Assembly (NCBI GenBank): GCA_017512745.1
Contig: JAFWEV010000088.1
Coordinates: forward strand, 1 to 47,578
Length of the DNA stretch: 47,578 nt
Origin: Oscillospiraceae bacterium
GTDB taxonomy: Bacteria; Bacillota; Clostridia; Oscillospirales; Ruminococcaceae
Direction: 5' to 3'
How positions within the stretch are numbered: position 1 is the stretch's first letter; each line of letters begins with the position of its first letter. Shown in pieces: positions 1-8,265 of this stretch. Under the pieces are notes generated by a model, which was not told where the DNA came from, did no database searches, and saw only the letters and a list, made by a program, of their open reading frames with translations. The translations under genes were made by a program, and so were the position numbers.

Positions 1-49
1 CGGTGTTCGTCGTATAAGTCACGTTTACCAACGGTTTTTCTTTTTCCAT
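1..49 (-). CDS. 5' end of an unidentified gene, cut by the window edge
   Basis: An ATG at 49 (minus strand) opens a frame that stays open for 16 codons to the window edge and begins MEKEKPLVNVTYTTNT. A strong ribosome binding site, GGAGG, lies 7 nt before it, which is the main support. Too little protein is visible to assign a family or function. The 18-bp tandem repeat at 75-110, which carries two TATAAT boxes read on this strand, lies just upstream and may hold its promoter. Confidence 0.6.
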   Translation of the reverse strand, partial: MEKEKPLVNVTYTTNT

Positions 50-74
50 AGTATAACCTCCGTTATCTTTGGTT

Positions 75-110
75 GATGATTATAGTTTATATGATGATTA
101 TAGTTTATAT
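75..110. repeat. 18-bp tandem direct repeat carrying duplicated TATAAT boxes
   Basis: Two exact copies of gatgattatagtttatat lie head to tail (75-92 and 93-110), followed by the partial copy gat. On the minus strand each copy contains TATAAT (79-84 and 97-102), 18 bp apart and upstream of the gene starting at 49. No convincing TTGACA-type box stands 16-18 bp upstream of either, so promoter function is inferred. Confidence 0.8.
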
Positions 111-126
111 GATAATATGCAGTCTA

Positions 127-1116
127 TCATGCATTTCCCGAAAGAATCTCAATGATCAGATCTTTGATCCTCTGCTTATCTGCCTTATATGCTATATACG
201 TCTCACCCATAAGTTCCATATAAGATCTGGTATCTACAAGAAGAGCACCGTCTGCATATCCGCCGCTGAAATCCACAAAGGCACTCTGACGCCTTAGATC
301 CGTAGCAATCTTCGGATCGATGAGATAAAGAATGCAAAGCGCATCGTGAATTGCGCATTCAAACTGGTTCGGATCATCGGTGTTGCTGAGTCTGATTGCT
401 TCCATTCTTCTGCAGAAATCGATCACCAGATCGCCGAAAAACTCTGCAGGTTCTGTTCCGACAGCTTTGATATCTTCACCGTCTTTTATTGAGAACAGAG
501 CTGAAGTAGTGGCATCCAGAGGGAATACCGTAATCTTGCAGTTCGCTCTCATCATTATCTCAGCTGCTTCAGGGTCAAGATAGAAATTGAATTCGGCACT
601 CTGTGTCGCATTTGAACAATGGACTCCGCCGCCCATGACAACAAGTTCTTCGATGTTATCGGCAATAGAGGGGTCCATTCTCAAAGCCATCGCCACATTT
701 GTTGCAGGACCTACAGCAACAAGCGTCAGTTTCTCTTTTCTGAATGTATCCACCAAAAAGCTCACCGCATGCTTCTCCTCGGCTCTGATCGTAGGCTCCG
801 GCAACGGAAGATGTTCTTCATGGATCATTGAAACTCTGCCGTCCGAATCGACCTGGTGTTGTCTTCTCGGATTCATAACACGTCCCGGTCTCAGCCACTG
901 AGCCATAGGTTCAGCGCAGCCCGAATACACCGGCACATCTATGCCAAGCATCTCTACTACGCGCAGCGTATTGTCTACCGTATTCGGCAAAGGAAGATTT
1001 CCATGCGTGCAGGTGATTGCTTTAAGTTCGATGTCCGGACTGAGAGCAGCCATGATAATAGCCATGGCGTCATCTGTACCCGTATCCACATCAAGAATTA
1101 TTTTTCTTTTGTCCAT
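127..1116 (-). CDS. inosine-uridine preferring nucleoside hydrolase family protein
   Basis: 329 residues, a normal length for the family. These enzymes hydrolyse the N-glycosidic bond of ribonucleosides to free base and ribose, usually for salvage in the cytoplasm. The Ca2+-binding signature DVDTGTDDA lies at residues 9-17, and a glycine-rich VVMGGGVH and the late segment AIHDALCILYLIDP match the active-site region of the fold. Start: the ATG at 1116 has AGAGAGG 11 nt upstream; a GTG at 1128 is possible, but it overlaps that binding site. It lies 44 nt downstream of rimO with no terminator between, so it may be the last gene of that run. Which nucleoside it prefers cannot be read from the sequence. 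Confidence 0.9.
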   Translation of the reverse strand: MDKRKIILDVDTGTDDAMAIIMAALSPDIELKAITCTHGNLPLPNTVDNTLRVVEMLGIDVPVYSGCAEPMAQWLRPGRVMNPRRQHQVDSDGRVSMIHEEHLPLPEPTIRAEEKHAVSFLVDTFRKEKLTLVAVGPATNVAMALRMDPSIADNIEELVVMGGGVHCSNATQSAEFNFYLDPEAAEIMMRANCKITVFPLDATTSALFSIKDGEDIKAVGTEPAEFFGDLVIDFCRRMEAIRLSNTDDPNQFECAIHDALCILYLIDPKIATDLRRQSAFVDFSGGYADGALLVDTRSYMELMGETYIAYKADKQRIKDLIIEILSGNA

Positions 1117-1160
1117 GAGTCTCTGCACCTCTCTTTAGTCATTCATTATCATTAACGTTT

Positions 1161-2480
1161 TTAAAATTCGCCGTAGAGATCTTCCCCGTCTGACGAGATT
1201 ATCTTTACCCTGACGATATCGCCCGGCATGAGTTCTTTCTCTCCCCCGAGAGCATATATGACAGTATCGACTTCGGGAGTATCGTATTCGGATCTCAGCA
1301 CATACATGAGTTTTTCCTGATCAAATCCGTCGCAGACAGCCTCGAACTCGCATCCTTCCTTTGCCTTCTCCAGACCGAACATTATGTCCGCCTGATTCGT
1401 CTGTATGATACTCAGCCTCTCTTGCTTGATATCATCATCTATCTGGTCTGCATACCCCGCCGCAGGAGTACCCTCCTCCGGTGAGAACGCGAAGAATCCG
1501 GCCCGTTCAAACTTCATTTCCTTGAGAAAATCACAGAGTTCTTCGAACTGTTCGCCGGTCTCTCCGGGGAATCCGACCATAAAAGTGGATCTCAGAGCGA
1601 CTCCGGGTACCTTCTCCCTTATATCCTCGATCCTGGCCTTCAGGATATCCCTTGAACCATATCTTCTCATCCGTCTGAGGATAGATTCCGAGCAGTGCTG
1701 CAGGGGCATGTCCAGATACTTTGCGATCTTGTCGCTGCCCGCCATAACGGCGAGCAGTTCGTCAGTTATCCTGTCAATATACGTATAGAGCAGTCTTATT
1801 TTCCATATTCCCTCTATTGCCGTCAGTCTTGTGAGCAGCTTAGCGAGGCTTGTTCCGTATTTGAGATCGATACCGTACGCAGATGTATCCTGGGCGACGA
1901 GGATAACCTCTTTGACACCTCCGTCGACAAGTTTTCTCACCTCGGCTTCAACGTCATCTATGGTCCTGCTCCGGTAATTTCCCCTTATAAGCGGGATAGC
2001 GCAGTAGCTGCATCTGTTGTTGCAGCCCTCCGCGATCTTCACATATGCATAATGACCGGGTGTGGAAAGAATTCTATCTCCGTTCATCGGAAGATCTCCC
2101 GAAGAGATCTTCACCTTTGATCCCGAGAGGACTTTTCTAACAGCGTTGCAGATGTCGGCGTTTCCTCCCAGAGCGAGGAATCCGTCGGCTTCGGGTATCT
2201 CATCCGCTATCTCGTCTATATACCTGTGGCTGAGGCATCCGGTCACTACTATACCTCTGAGATCTCCCGTATCCTTGAATCCCGCAGCTTCAAAGATCGC
2301 ATCTATGGACTCCTTCTTCGCGGACTCTATGAACCCGCAGGTATTGATTATTGCGCAGTCACAGTCTCTTATGTCCTCGACGAGAGTGAACCCTTCCGCG
2401 CTGAGTTTCGCGGCCATTATCTCTGCGTCGACTCTGTTCTTGTCACATCCGAGAGACATGATAAAGACCCTGTCACTCAT
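1161..2480 (-). CDS. rimO: ribosomal protein S12 methylthiotransferase RimO
   Basis: 439 residues. RimO is a radical SAM enzyme with two iron-sulfur clusters that adds a methylthio group to a conserved aspartate of ribosomal protein S12. The N-terminal UPF0004 domain starts with SLGCDKNRVDAE, the RimO form of the motif; MiaB has YGCQQN instead. The radical SAM triad is CNNRCSYC, and a TRAM domain closes the protein (from about residue 375, ending GEDLYGEF). The start overlaps the recX stop by 8 bp and has GGAGGTGG just upstream inside recX, so the two are translationally coupled. Position after recA-recX is odd for its function but common in clostridia. The sister enzyme MiaB is also in this window at 28198-29562. 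Confidence 0.96.
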   Translation of the reverse strand: MSDRVFIMSLGCDKNRVDAEIMAAKLSAEGFTLVEDIRDCDCAIINTCGFIESAKKESIDAIFEAAGFKDTGDLRGIVVTGCLSHRYIDEIADEIPEADGFLALGGNADICNAVRKVLSGSKVKISSGDLPMNGDRILSTPGHYAYVKIAEGCNNRCSYCAIPLIRGNYRSRTIDDVEAEVRKLVDGGVKEVILVAQDTSAYGIDLKYGTSLAKLLTRLTAIEGIWKIRLLYTYIDRITDELLAVMAGSDKIAKYLDMPLQHCSESILRRMRRYGSRDILKARIEDIREKVPGVALRSTFMVGFPGETGEQFEELCDFLKEMKFERAGFFAFSPEEGTPAAGYADQIDDDIKQERLSIIQTNQADIMFGLEKAKEGCEFEAVCDGFDQEKLMYVLRSEYDTPEVDTVIYALGGEKELMPGDIVRVKIISSDGEDLYGEF

Positions 2481-3108
2481 AATCGTCCACCTCCATACTT
2501 CCTATTGCCTCGGCTATATCACTGAGCCGGAACCCCTTCCTGAACAGTGACGCCGTCACTTTTTTGCGCTGGTCCGGATCCGAGAGATCATATCTGCGGT
2601 ATTTCCTCTCCAGCAGTTCCCTTATATCCTCTATCTCGTTGCCGCTGTAGTTCTCCATGAGTTCATCCGTGATCTCCTTGGATATTCCCTTGGAATACAG
2701 ATAGTTTCTGGCGGCTTTCGGGCTCATGTTCTTTGCAGTGATCACTCCGTTTACGAGCGCTTCCGCATACTGTCTGTCATTGAGATATCCCAGTTCTTCG
2801 ATCCGTCTGATGACACAGTCGGCAGTGTATTCGTCATACTTTTCCAGCAGTTTGTCTCTCAGCTGCTTTGTTGAATACTGTTTGAACCCCAGGAGTGAAA
2901 AGGCTTTTTCCTTGGCCTTGTCTATATCCGACTCTCTCCTTATGCGTTCCAGTTCAAACACGGTGAGAACGCTTCCCATCTCTATATGATTTGAGACCAA
3001 TACGGTCTCGTCGACGGAAAACAAAAAACGGTCAACAGAAAAAAGGGCAAACTTGCCCTTTTTTGTCTTTTTTATATCGGTTATCTCGATTAATTCCTTA
3101 TCTGTCAT
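2473..3108 (-). CDS. recX: RecX, regulator of RecA
   Basis: 211 residues. RecX proteins bind along RecA filaments and modulate recombination, mostly by limiting filament growth. The three-helix repeats are visible: [19 protein letters not shown] near residue 70, then [19 protein letters not shown], and [15 protein letters not shown]. The N-terminal 60 residues are the long lead seen in Firmicute RecX. The ATG overlaps the recA stop by 4 bp (ATGA) without a strong binding site of its own, so it is probably made by coupling to recA translation. It in turn overlaps rimO by 8 bp. Confidence 0.93.
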   Translation of the reverse strand: MTDKELIEITDIKKTKKGKFALFSVDRFLFSVDETVLVSNHIEMGSVLTVFELERIRRESDIDKAKEKAFSLLGFKQYSTKQLRDKLLEKYDEYTADCVIRRIEELGYLNDRQYAEALVNGVITAKNMSPKAARNYLYSKGISKEITDELMENYSGNEIEDIRELLERKYRRYDLSDPDQRKKVTASLFRKGFRLSDIAEAIGSMEVDDYE

Positions 3109-4238
3109 TTGACTTCGATATCGATAGATGCCTTGGGCTGAACATCATCCTGACTCCCTGCATCCTCGCTGTTGGAAACTATAGGATTCTTCTTCGGCGC
3201 CGAGGAGATACCTGTGAGTTCATCGGCTCTGTCTTTAATCTTGTTCTCGATCTCTTCTCTGAGTTCGGGATTTGCTGCGATGAGATTCTTTGTGTTCTCT
3301 CTTCCCTGTGCAAGTCTTGTCTCGCCGTAGTTGAACCACGCGCCGGATTTCTGGATAATATCGAGTTTAACAGCAACGTCAACGATCTCGCTGTCCTTGG
3401 AGATACCCTGTCCGTACATGATGTCGAATTCAGCCTCTCTGAATGGAGGAGCGACCTTATTCTTAACGACCTTGACCCTTGTTCTGTTTCCGATCATCTG
3501 AGAACCGATCTTTATGGCCTCGATCTTTCTGACATCAAGTCTTACGGATGCATAGAACTTGAGCGCTCTTCCACCCGGTGTTGTCTCCGGATTTCCGTAC
3601 ATGACGCCGATCTTTTCTCTGAGCTGATTGATGAATATGCAGACTGTTCCCGATTTGGATACGATACCGGTCAGTTTTCTCAGAGCCTGAGACATGAGTC
3701 TTGCCTGGATGCCGACATGCGAATCTCCCATCTCGCCTTCGATCTCCGCTCTCGGTACCATGGCGGCGACAGAATCGAGTACGACAACGTCGATGGCGCC
3801 GGATCTTACAAGAGCTTCACAGATCTCAAGCGCATCTTCTCCCGAATCAGGCTGTGAAACCAGAAGCGAATCGATATCCACGCCGAGTGCCTTTGCGTAT
3901 ACGGGATCGAGCGCATGCTCGACATCGATGAACGCAGCTTTTCCGCCCATCTTCTGTGCTTCAGCCACAACGTGAAGCGCGACTGTTGTCTTTCCTGAGC
4001 TCTCAGGTCCGAATATCTCCACGATCCTTCCTCTCGGAAGTCCGCCGACACCGAGTGCGAGGTCGAGTGTGAGAGAACCTGTCGAAATGGCTTCAACATT
4101 CATTTTATAGTTTTCGCCAAGGCGCATGATCGTGCCTTTACCGAACTGCTTTTCTATCTGAGCAAGCGCTGTTTCAAGAGCCTTTTCCTTATCTCCTGAC
4201 GCTGGTTTATTCGTAACCGGTTTATTCTTGACTGCCAA
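3105..4238 (-). CDS. recA: RecA recombinase
   Basis: 377 residues. RecA coats single-stranded DNA, drives strand exchange and triggers LexA cleavage. Walker [10 protein letters not shown] lies at residues 77-85; the Walker B strand [10 protein letters not shown] and the loop [20 protein letters not shown] are intact. The C-terminal tail is acidic, as usual. Start: a GTG at 4247 is formally possible but overlaps the binding site; the TTG at 4238 has GGGGAG 8 nt upstream and is preferred. A strong promoter precedes the gene (see 4274-4303). No complete GAAC-N4-GTTC LexA box is visible there. It overlaps recX by 4 bp. Confidence 0.98.
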   Translation of the reverse strand: MAVKNKPVTNKPASGDKEKALETALAQIEKQFGKGTIMRLGENYKMNVEAISTGSLTLDLALGVGGLPRGRIVEIFGPESSGKTTVALHVVAEAQKMGGKAAFIDVEHALDPVYAKALGVDIDSLLVSQPDSGEDALEICEALVRSGAIDVVVLDSVAAMVPRAEIEGEMGDSHVGIQARLMSQALRKLTGIVSKSGTVCIFINQLREKIGVMYGNPETTPGGRALKFYASVRLDVRKIEAIKIGSQMIGNRTRVKVVKNKVAPPFREAEFDIMYGQGISKDSEIVDVAVKLDIIQKSGAWFNYGETRLAQGRENTKNLIAANPELREEIENKIKDRADELTGISSAPKKNPIVSNSEDAGSQDDVQPKASIDIEVK

Positions 4239-4273
4239 ACTGAACACTCCCCTTTTCCTGTATCTAAATAGAA

Positions 4274-4303
4274 ATTATACCATGCATTTACTGTCTCTGC
4301 CAA
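4274..4303 (-). promoter_or_regulatory. recA promoter
   Basis: On the minus strand TTGGCA (4298-4303) and TATAAT (4274-4279) are separated by 18 bp, and TGG before the -10 makes it an extended type. The predicted start of transcription leaves a leader of about 30 nt before the TTG start codon. Consensus match is 5/6 and 6/6. Confidence 0.8.
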
Positions 4304-4360
4304 ACCAAAAGGTCTGTTCAAAAAGCATCAGTTTTCTGCATCTGAGACCATTCTACAAAA

Positions 4361-5212
4361 TTAACTGTCCGATTGTACGGTCTTCTGCTTCTTTCCTATA
4401 AAAAATCTTTTCATTCCGAACTGATCACAGCTTATCTCACCTTCAAAACTGCTGTTTTCGAAGTAAATATCCCGGATCGATTCGAGCTGTCCGTCCCCTC
4501 CCTCAAAGGCGATAAAGCCGCCTTTTTTCAGGGCTTTTTCGATCAATGGCTTCATATTTCTGTAGAAGTCGAGTCCGTCCTCTCCCCCAAAGAGAGCTTC
4601 ACGTGGTTCTCTGCGGACTTCCTTCTGCAGTTCATCCATCTCACGTCCGGTGAGATAAGGAGGATTACAGGTTATAATATCGAATTCTTCCTGATGGCGC
4701 GGAAGATAGCTGAATAGATCTTCATTGAGGCATTCCGTCCCGGAAGCGTACTCCCTGCAGTTCATGAGGAGGTATTTAAAAGCGTCTTCGCTTTTTTCAA
4801 TGCAGGTCAACCTGCATGAAGGAGCAAGACGGCTTACCGCGATGGCTATGCACCCTGTCCCGGAACATAGATCAAGCGCCCGACTGAAGCCATTTGTTTT
4901 GATGATCTCGGCGGCCTTCTCCGCCAGGACTTCAGTCTCGGGTCTCGGAATAAGCACTCCCGGACCGACATTGAGATCCATATCAAGGAAAGGCGCCCTG
5001 CCGGTAATATACTGGTAAGGCTCTCCTTCACATCTTTCACCGATAAGTTTCCGGAAAAGAGCGGTTTTTTCCTCCGTTATCACCAGCGATGGATCGAAAT
5101 GTCTTTTTCCGAATACATGTTCGAAAATATATACCGCTTCCCGGATATTCTCCACGCCCGCATCCGCAAGTCTGCGAGACGCCTCTTCAATGAGTTCCCT
5201 CGGAGTCAGCAT
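4361..5212 (-). CDS. prmC: release factor glutamine methyltransferase PrmC
   Basis: 283 residues. PrmC methylates the glutamine of the GGQ motif in release factors RF1 and RF2, raising their activity in termination. The SAM-binding motif DLCSGTG is at 114-120 and the substrate-binding NPPY at 183-186; the N-terminal helical domain precedes them. Start: ATG 5212 has GGGAG 6 nt upstream inside the preceding gene, which it overlaps by 7 bp. In many Firmicutes prmC sits next to prfA and a DUF1385 gene; here the DUF1385 neighbour is kept but prfA is absent. It is followed by the recA promoter, with no good terminator between. Confidence 0.95.
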   Translation of the reverse strand: MLTPRELIEEASRRLADAGVENIREAVYIFEHVFGKRHFDPSLVITEEKTALFRKLIGERCEGEPYQYITGRAPFLDMDLNVGPGVLIPRPETEVLAEKAAEIIKTNGFSRALDLCSGTGCIAIAVSRLAPSCRLTCIEKSEDAFKYLLMNCREYASGTECLNEDLFSYLPRHQEEFDIITCNPPYLTGREMDELQKEVRREPREALFGGEDGLDFYRNMKPLIEKALKKGGFIAFEGGDGQLESIRDIYFENSSFEGEISCDQFGMKRFFIGKKQKTVQSDS

Positions 5213-6126
5213 CTGTCGCTCCCGTCCTCGGGAAGCACCTTCAGAAACGATGTCATGGCGACTTCGATCTGGTCGTCATCGGGTTCCCTTGTAGTCAGCC
5301 TCTGCACCCAGAGACCGGGTGCTGCAAGCGCGCGGCCGAGCCAGTTGTCGTGGGAACCGGAATACTTGATTATCTCATATGAGATGCCCATTACCACAGG
5401 CAGGAGAAGGAGTTTGAGTCCCACCCTTGCAAGTGTACTCTCCGTTGTTATTAGCGATGAGACGAGAATGCTGACAGCTATTACTATGAACAGAAAACTG
5501 GTCCCGCATCTTGGATGGAATCTAGTGTGCTTCCTAATATTCTCCACCGTGATCTCATCACCCGCTTCATAGCAGGATATGGTCTTGTGCTCAGCGCCGT
5601 GATATTGGAACACCCTGCGGATGTCCTCAAGCTTTGATATGAGGTACAGGTACATGAGAAACATCGCCATCTTGAGAATTCCCTCGATAACAGCCCTCAT
5701 TCTTCCGAGCGTCACAAGCTTTCCTATCAGTCCCGTAATGAATGTCGGGATCACCACAAACAGCCCCAGTGCAAGGAATACCGCGACTATATATATCACT
5801 GTGGAGATCGTATTTTCCACCTTGTCTCCGAACTTTTCCTTAAGATACAGGGAGAGTTTATCATCCTCTATGTCCTCCATGGCAAGCTCCGACGACCTCA
5901 TCATGTATTTGTATCCGATCTTGAGGCTCGTGATCATCGACATAACGCCTCTTACGAGCGGCACTTTGGCCAGTTTCACTTTTTCCGAGGGGCCTTCTTC
6001 AACCACGATGCTTCCGTCTTTGACCCTCACTGCCATGGCAGTCTTTTCCGGTCCGCGCATCATGACTCCTTCGATGAGCGCCTGACCGCCTATTGAAGTT
6101 TTGAACAATTCGTTTCTCTTACTCAT
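5206..6126 (-). CDS. DUF1385 (YqhQ-like) membrane protein
   Basis: 306 residues. The opening SIGGQALIEGVMMRGP is the hallmark of the DUF1385/YqhQ family, whose biochemical role is not established. Hydrophobic stretches near residues 107-135 and 146-163, and two more between about 208 and 250, suggest four membrane segments. YHGAEHKTISCYE and HTRFHPRCGTSF are histidine- and cysteine-containing conserved patches that could bind metal. It overlaps the kinase gene upstream by 8 bp and prmC downstream by 7 bp, so all three are made from one transcript. Confidence 0.9.
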   Translation of the reverse strand: MSKRNELFKTSIGGQALIEGVMMRGPEKTAMAVRVKDGSIVVEEGPSEKVKLAKVPLVRGVMSMITSLKIGYKYMMRSSELAMEDIEDDKLSLYLKEKFGDKVENTISTVIYIVAVFLALGLFVVIPTFITGLIGKLVTLGRMRAVIEGILKMAMFLMYLYLISKLEDIRRVFQYHGAEHKTISCYEAGDEITVENIRKHTRFHPRCGTSFLFIVIAVSILVSSLITTESTLARVGLKLLLLPVVMGISYEIIKYSGSHDNWLGRALAAPGLWVQRLTTREPDDDQIEVAMTSFLKVLPEDGSDRC

Positions 6127-7546
6127 TTCCGGTTCCGGAAAGCGGAAGAACTATCTCCGCCTCCGTGTATTCTCCTAACTTACTGTCTATATTGAATTCT
6201 CCGCCGTGCGCGGAAACTATCTCGTCCACAACGGCGAGGCCTATGCCGGATCCCTTTACGGAATTGCTGGCCTTGTAGAATTTTTCCTTTATCTTATCTA
6301 TCTCGTCACGCGGGATTCCCTTTCCGTTATCACGGATGGTAACGCGCGCCTTGCCGTTCTTAACGGAAGTGTCGACCTTTATCGTTCCGCCCTCTGAAGT
6401 ATACTTTATGGCATTGTCCAGAATGTTTATGAACACCTGTCGAAGTCTGTTGCTGTCCCCCATCACCGGAATGCTCTCGGAGGGTTCCGAAAACTCTATG
6501 GAGATTCCGCTGGCTTTTGCGCGCTGTTCGACCATGATAACGGCATCAGTTACTTCTGCTCCGAGGTCTATTATCTCTTTACTGTATGTGAATCCTCCGG
6601 ATTCTATGCGGGAGAAGTCGAGAAGATCCTCGACCATCGTGGAAAGCCTGTCTGTCTCTCTCAGGATAATGTCCATACCTTTGTCAAAAGTCTGTGTATC
6701 CGACGGATCTATGTTCTTGAGCGTCTCGCCCCATCCCCTTATGGATGTGAGCGGTGTTCTCAGTTCGTGGGATACCGAAGATATAAAGTCGCTCTTCATC
6801 TTCTCGGTGGACGCCAGTCCGTCCGCCATCTTGTTTATGGTCTCCGACAGCTTTCCGATCTCATCTCTGTAGTCCGATTCGATCTTTGCGTCAAAGTCAC
6901 CTGTCGCAATCTTGCTTGCAGCATTCTCTATACTCTGTATAGGCTGCACGATGGACCGGACAAAGTAAGCACCGGACAAAATGGAGAACAGCAGAATAAC
7001 AATGCCGACTCCCAGGAGCACGAGTTCGATATTCCCGATCATGGAATCGATGTTCACCAGTGAACTCACTATGCGTACAGCGGATATGCTCTGTGCATAG
7101 GCGGGAATTGTCCCTGTCATCGCAATGCACTTCTCATCCCTCTGGGTGAACACTATCTCCGAGCCGATACCCTCATCGCTTGCGACAGCAGCTGAGTATT
7201 CCGGTACAGGATCTTCGCTCCAGTATTCGAAACCCGACGAGGTGACCACCACATAGCCGTTGACATCCAGCAGCATCACTTCGAATCTGTCCTTCTCCGT
7301 GAAGTTTTCAACATACTGAAGAGCAGCTTCGTATCTTCCCTTTCCCGTACCGGAAGAAGTCTCTATGGTCTGGACGGCATTTCTCAAGTGATATTCCACG
7401 ATCTGTCTTGCTGCAGAATAGTAATAGGCCCTAAGCCCATAATACGACACGACCACCGCGCCGATGATTATGAGCACTATCCACGACAGACTTCCGAGTA
7501 CCCATCTGCCGGTTATGCCTACTTCTCTTTTCTGCCTTTTAGCCAT
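6119..7546 (-). CDS. membrane sensor histidine kinase
   Basis: 475 residues. Partner of the response regulator encoded just upstream (8-bp overlap). Layout: membrane segment 19-40, extracytoplasmic sensor of about 130 residues, membrane segment 174-196, HAMP 197-248, HisKA with phosphorylated His260 in SHELRTPLTS, then an ATP-binding domain with N box NILDNAIKYTS, G1 DNGKGIP and G2 GSGIGLAVV. The architecture resembles the PhoR/ResE/WalK group, but there is no PAS domain after HAMP. The signal sensed is unknown; a lipoprotein gene at the head of the same operon hints at envelope sensing. Confidence 0.93.
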   Translation of the reverse strand: MAKRQKREVGITGRWVLGSLSWIVLIIIGAVVVSYYGLRAYYYSAARQIVEYHLRNAVQTIETSSGTGKGRYEAALQYVENFTEKDRFEVMLLDVNGYVVVTSSGFEYWSEDPVPEYSAAVASDEGIGSEIVFTQRDEKCIAMTGTIPAYAQSISAVRIVSSLVNIDSMIGNIELVLLGVGIVILLFSILSGAYFVRSIVQPIQSIENAASKIATGDFDAKIESDYRDEIGKLSETINKMADGLASTEKMKSDFISSVSHELRTPLTSIRGWGETLKNIDPSDTQTFDKGMDIILRETDRLSTMVEDLLDFSRIESGGFTYSKEIIDLGAEVTDAVIMVEQRAKASGISIEFSEPSESIPVMGDSNRLRQVFINILDNAIKYTSEGGTIKVDTSVKNGKARVTIRDNGKGIPRDEIDKIKEKFYKASNSVKGSGIGLAVVDEIVSAHGGEFNIDSKLGEYTEAEIVLPLSGTGNE

Positions 7547-8255
7547 TCGCTGCTTTTCCGCTTGGATCCCACCTGTAGCCGTAGCCCCATACCGTCAGTA
7601 TATACTGTGGTTTGGCCTGGGGATCGTCCTCCACTTTCATTCTCAGTCTCTTGATGTTGACATCGACGATCTTGGCGTCCCCATAATAGTTTTCTCCCCA
7701 GATCGCCTTGAGGATATCCTCCCTCTGCAGAGCTACACCCTCATGCTCGAAGAAGTATCTCATGAGCTGAAATTCTACCTGGGTAAGATTGAGCTCTCTG
7801 TCATTCTTTCTCACGACTCTGGAAGCGATATCAAGGGTGAATATTCCCTGTGTTGTGGAAATGCTGTCCGCATTCTGACTCGCATGAGAACATCTTCTGT
7901 ATACCGCTTTCACTCTCGCGAGCAGTTCGGTGATGCTGAACGGCTTTGTGATATAATCATCGGCACCGCTCGCAAAGCCTATCATCTTGTCATTAAACTG
8001 GGTTTTTGCGGTGAGCATGATGACGCCTATCTTCTCATCCTCTCTTCTGACCGTCTGACAGAGATCCACACCGCTCATTCCCGGCAGCATTATATCTATG
8101 AGCATTAGCACATAGCTGTCCCTGTCGCTGTTGTACAATTCGAGTGCCTTCTCGGCGGAACTCACCGGATCGACGGTATAGCCGTCCATCTTGAGATTCA
8201 GCGCGACCATCTCTCTTATGGAGTCTTCGTCTTCAACAAGCAGTATCTTATCCAT
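7539..8255 (-). CDS. OmpR/PhoB-family response regulator
   Basis: 238 residues. Receiver domain 1-120 with acidic pocket EDE (8-10), phospho-acceptor Asp54 in IDIMLP, Thr82 and Lys104 (TKPF), followed by a winged-helix DNA-binding domain (about 135-233) ending ILTVWGYGYRW. It should be phosphorylated by the kinase encoded next and then regulate transcription; targets are not evident. Start: ATG 8255 has GAGAGG 6 nt upstream. It lies 10 nt after the lipoprotein gene and overlaps the kinase by 8 bp. Confidence 0.95.
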   Translation of the reverse strand: MDKILLVEDEDSIREMVALNLKMDGYTVDPVSSAEKALELYNSDRDSYVLMLIDIMLPGMSGVDLCQTVRREDEKIGVIMLTAKTQFNDKMIGFASGADDYITKPFSITELLARVKAVYRRCSHASQNADSISTTQGIFTLDIASRVVRKNDRELNLTQVEFQLMRYFFEHEGVALQREDILKAIWGENYYGDAKIVDVNIKRLRMKVEDDPQAKPQYILTVWGYGYRWDPSGKAANG

Positions 8256-8265
8256 GTCTAGCCTC

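Noticed and set aside
73..297. Plus-strand frame beginning with repeated MMIIVY
   Set aside because: It is produced by the 18-bp tandem repeat and then runs antisense through the nucleoside hydrolase gene; no binding site or family likeness.
4310..4325. SOS box upstream of recA
   Set aside because: Only one GAAC half-site is present; the matching GTTC half is missing at the right spacing.
4310..4345. Possible prmC terminator before recA
   Set aside because: Only short, imperfect pairing around GCAGAAAACTG and a five-T run; too weak to call.
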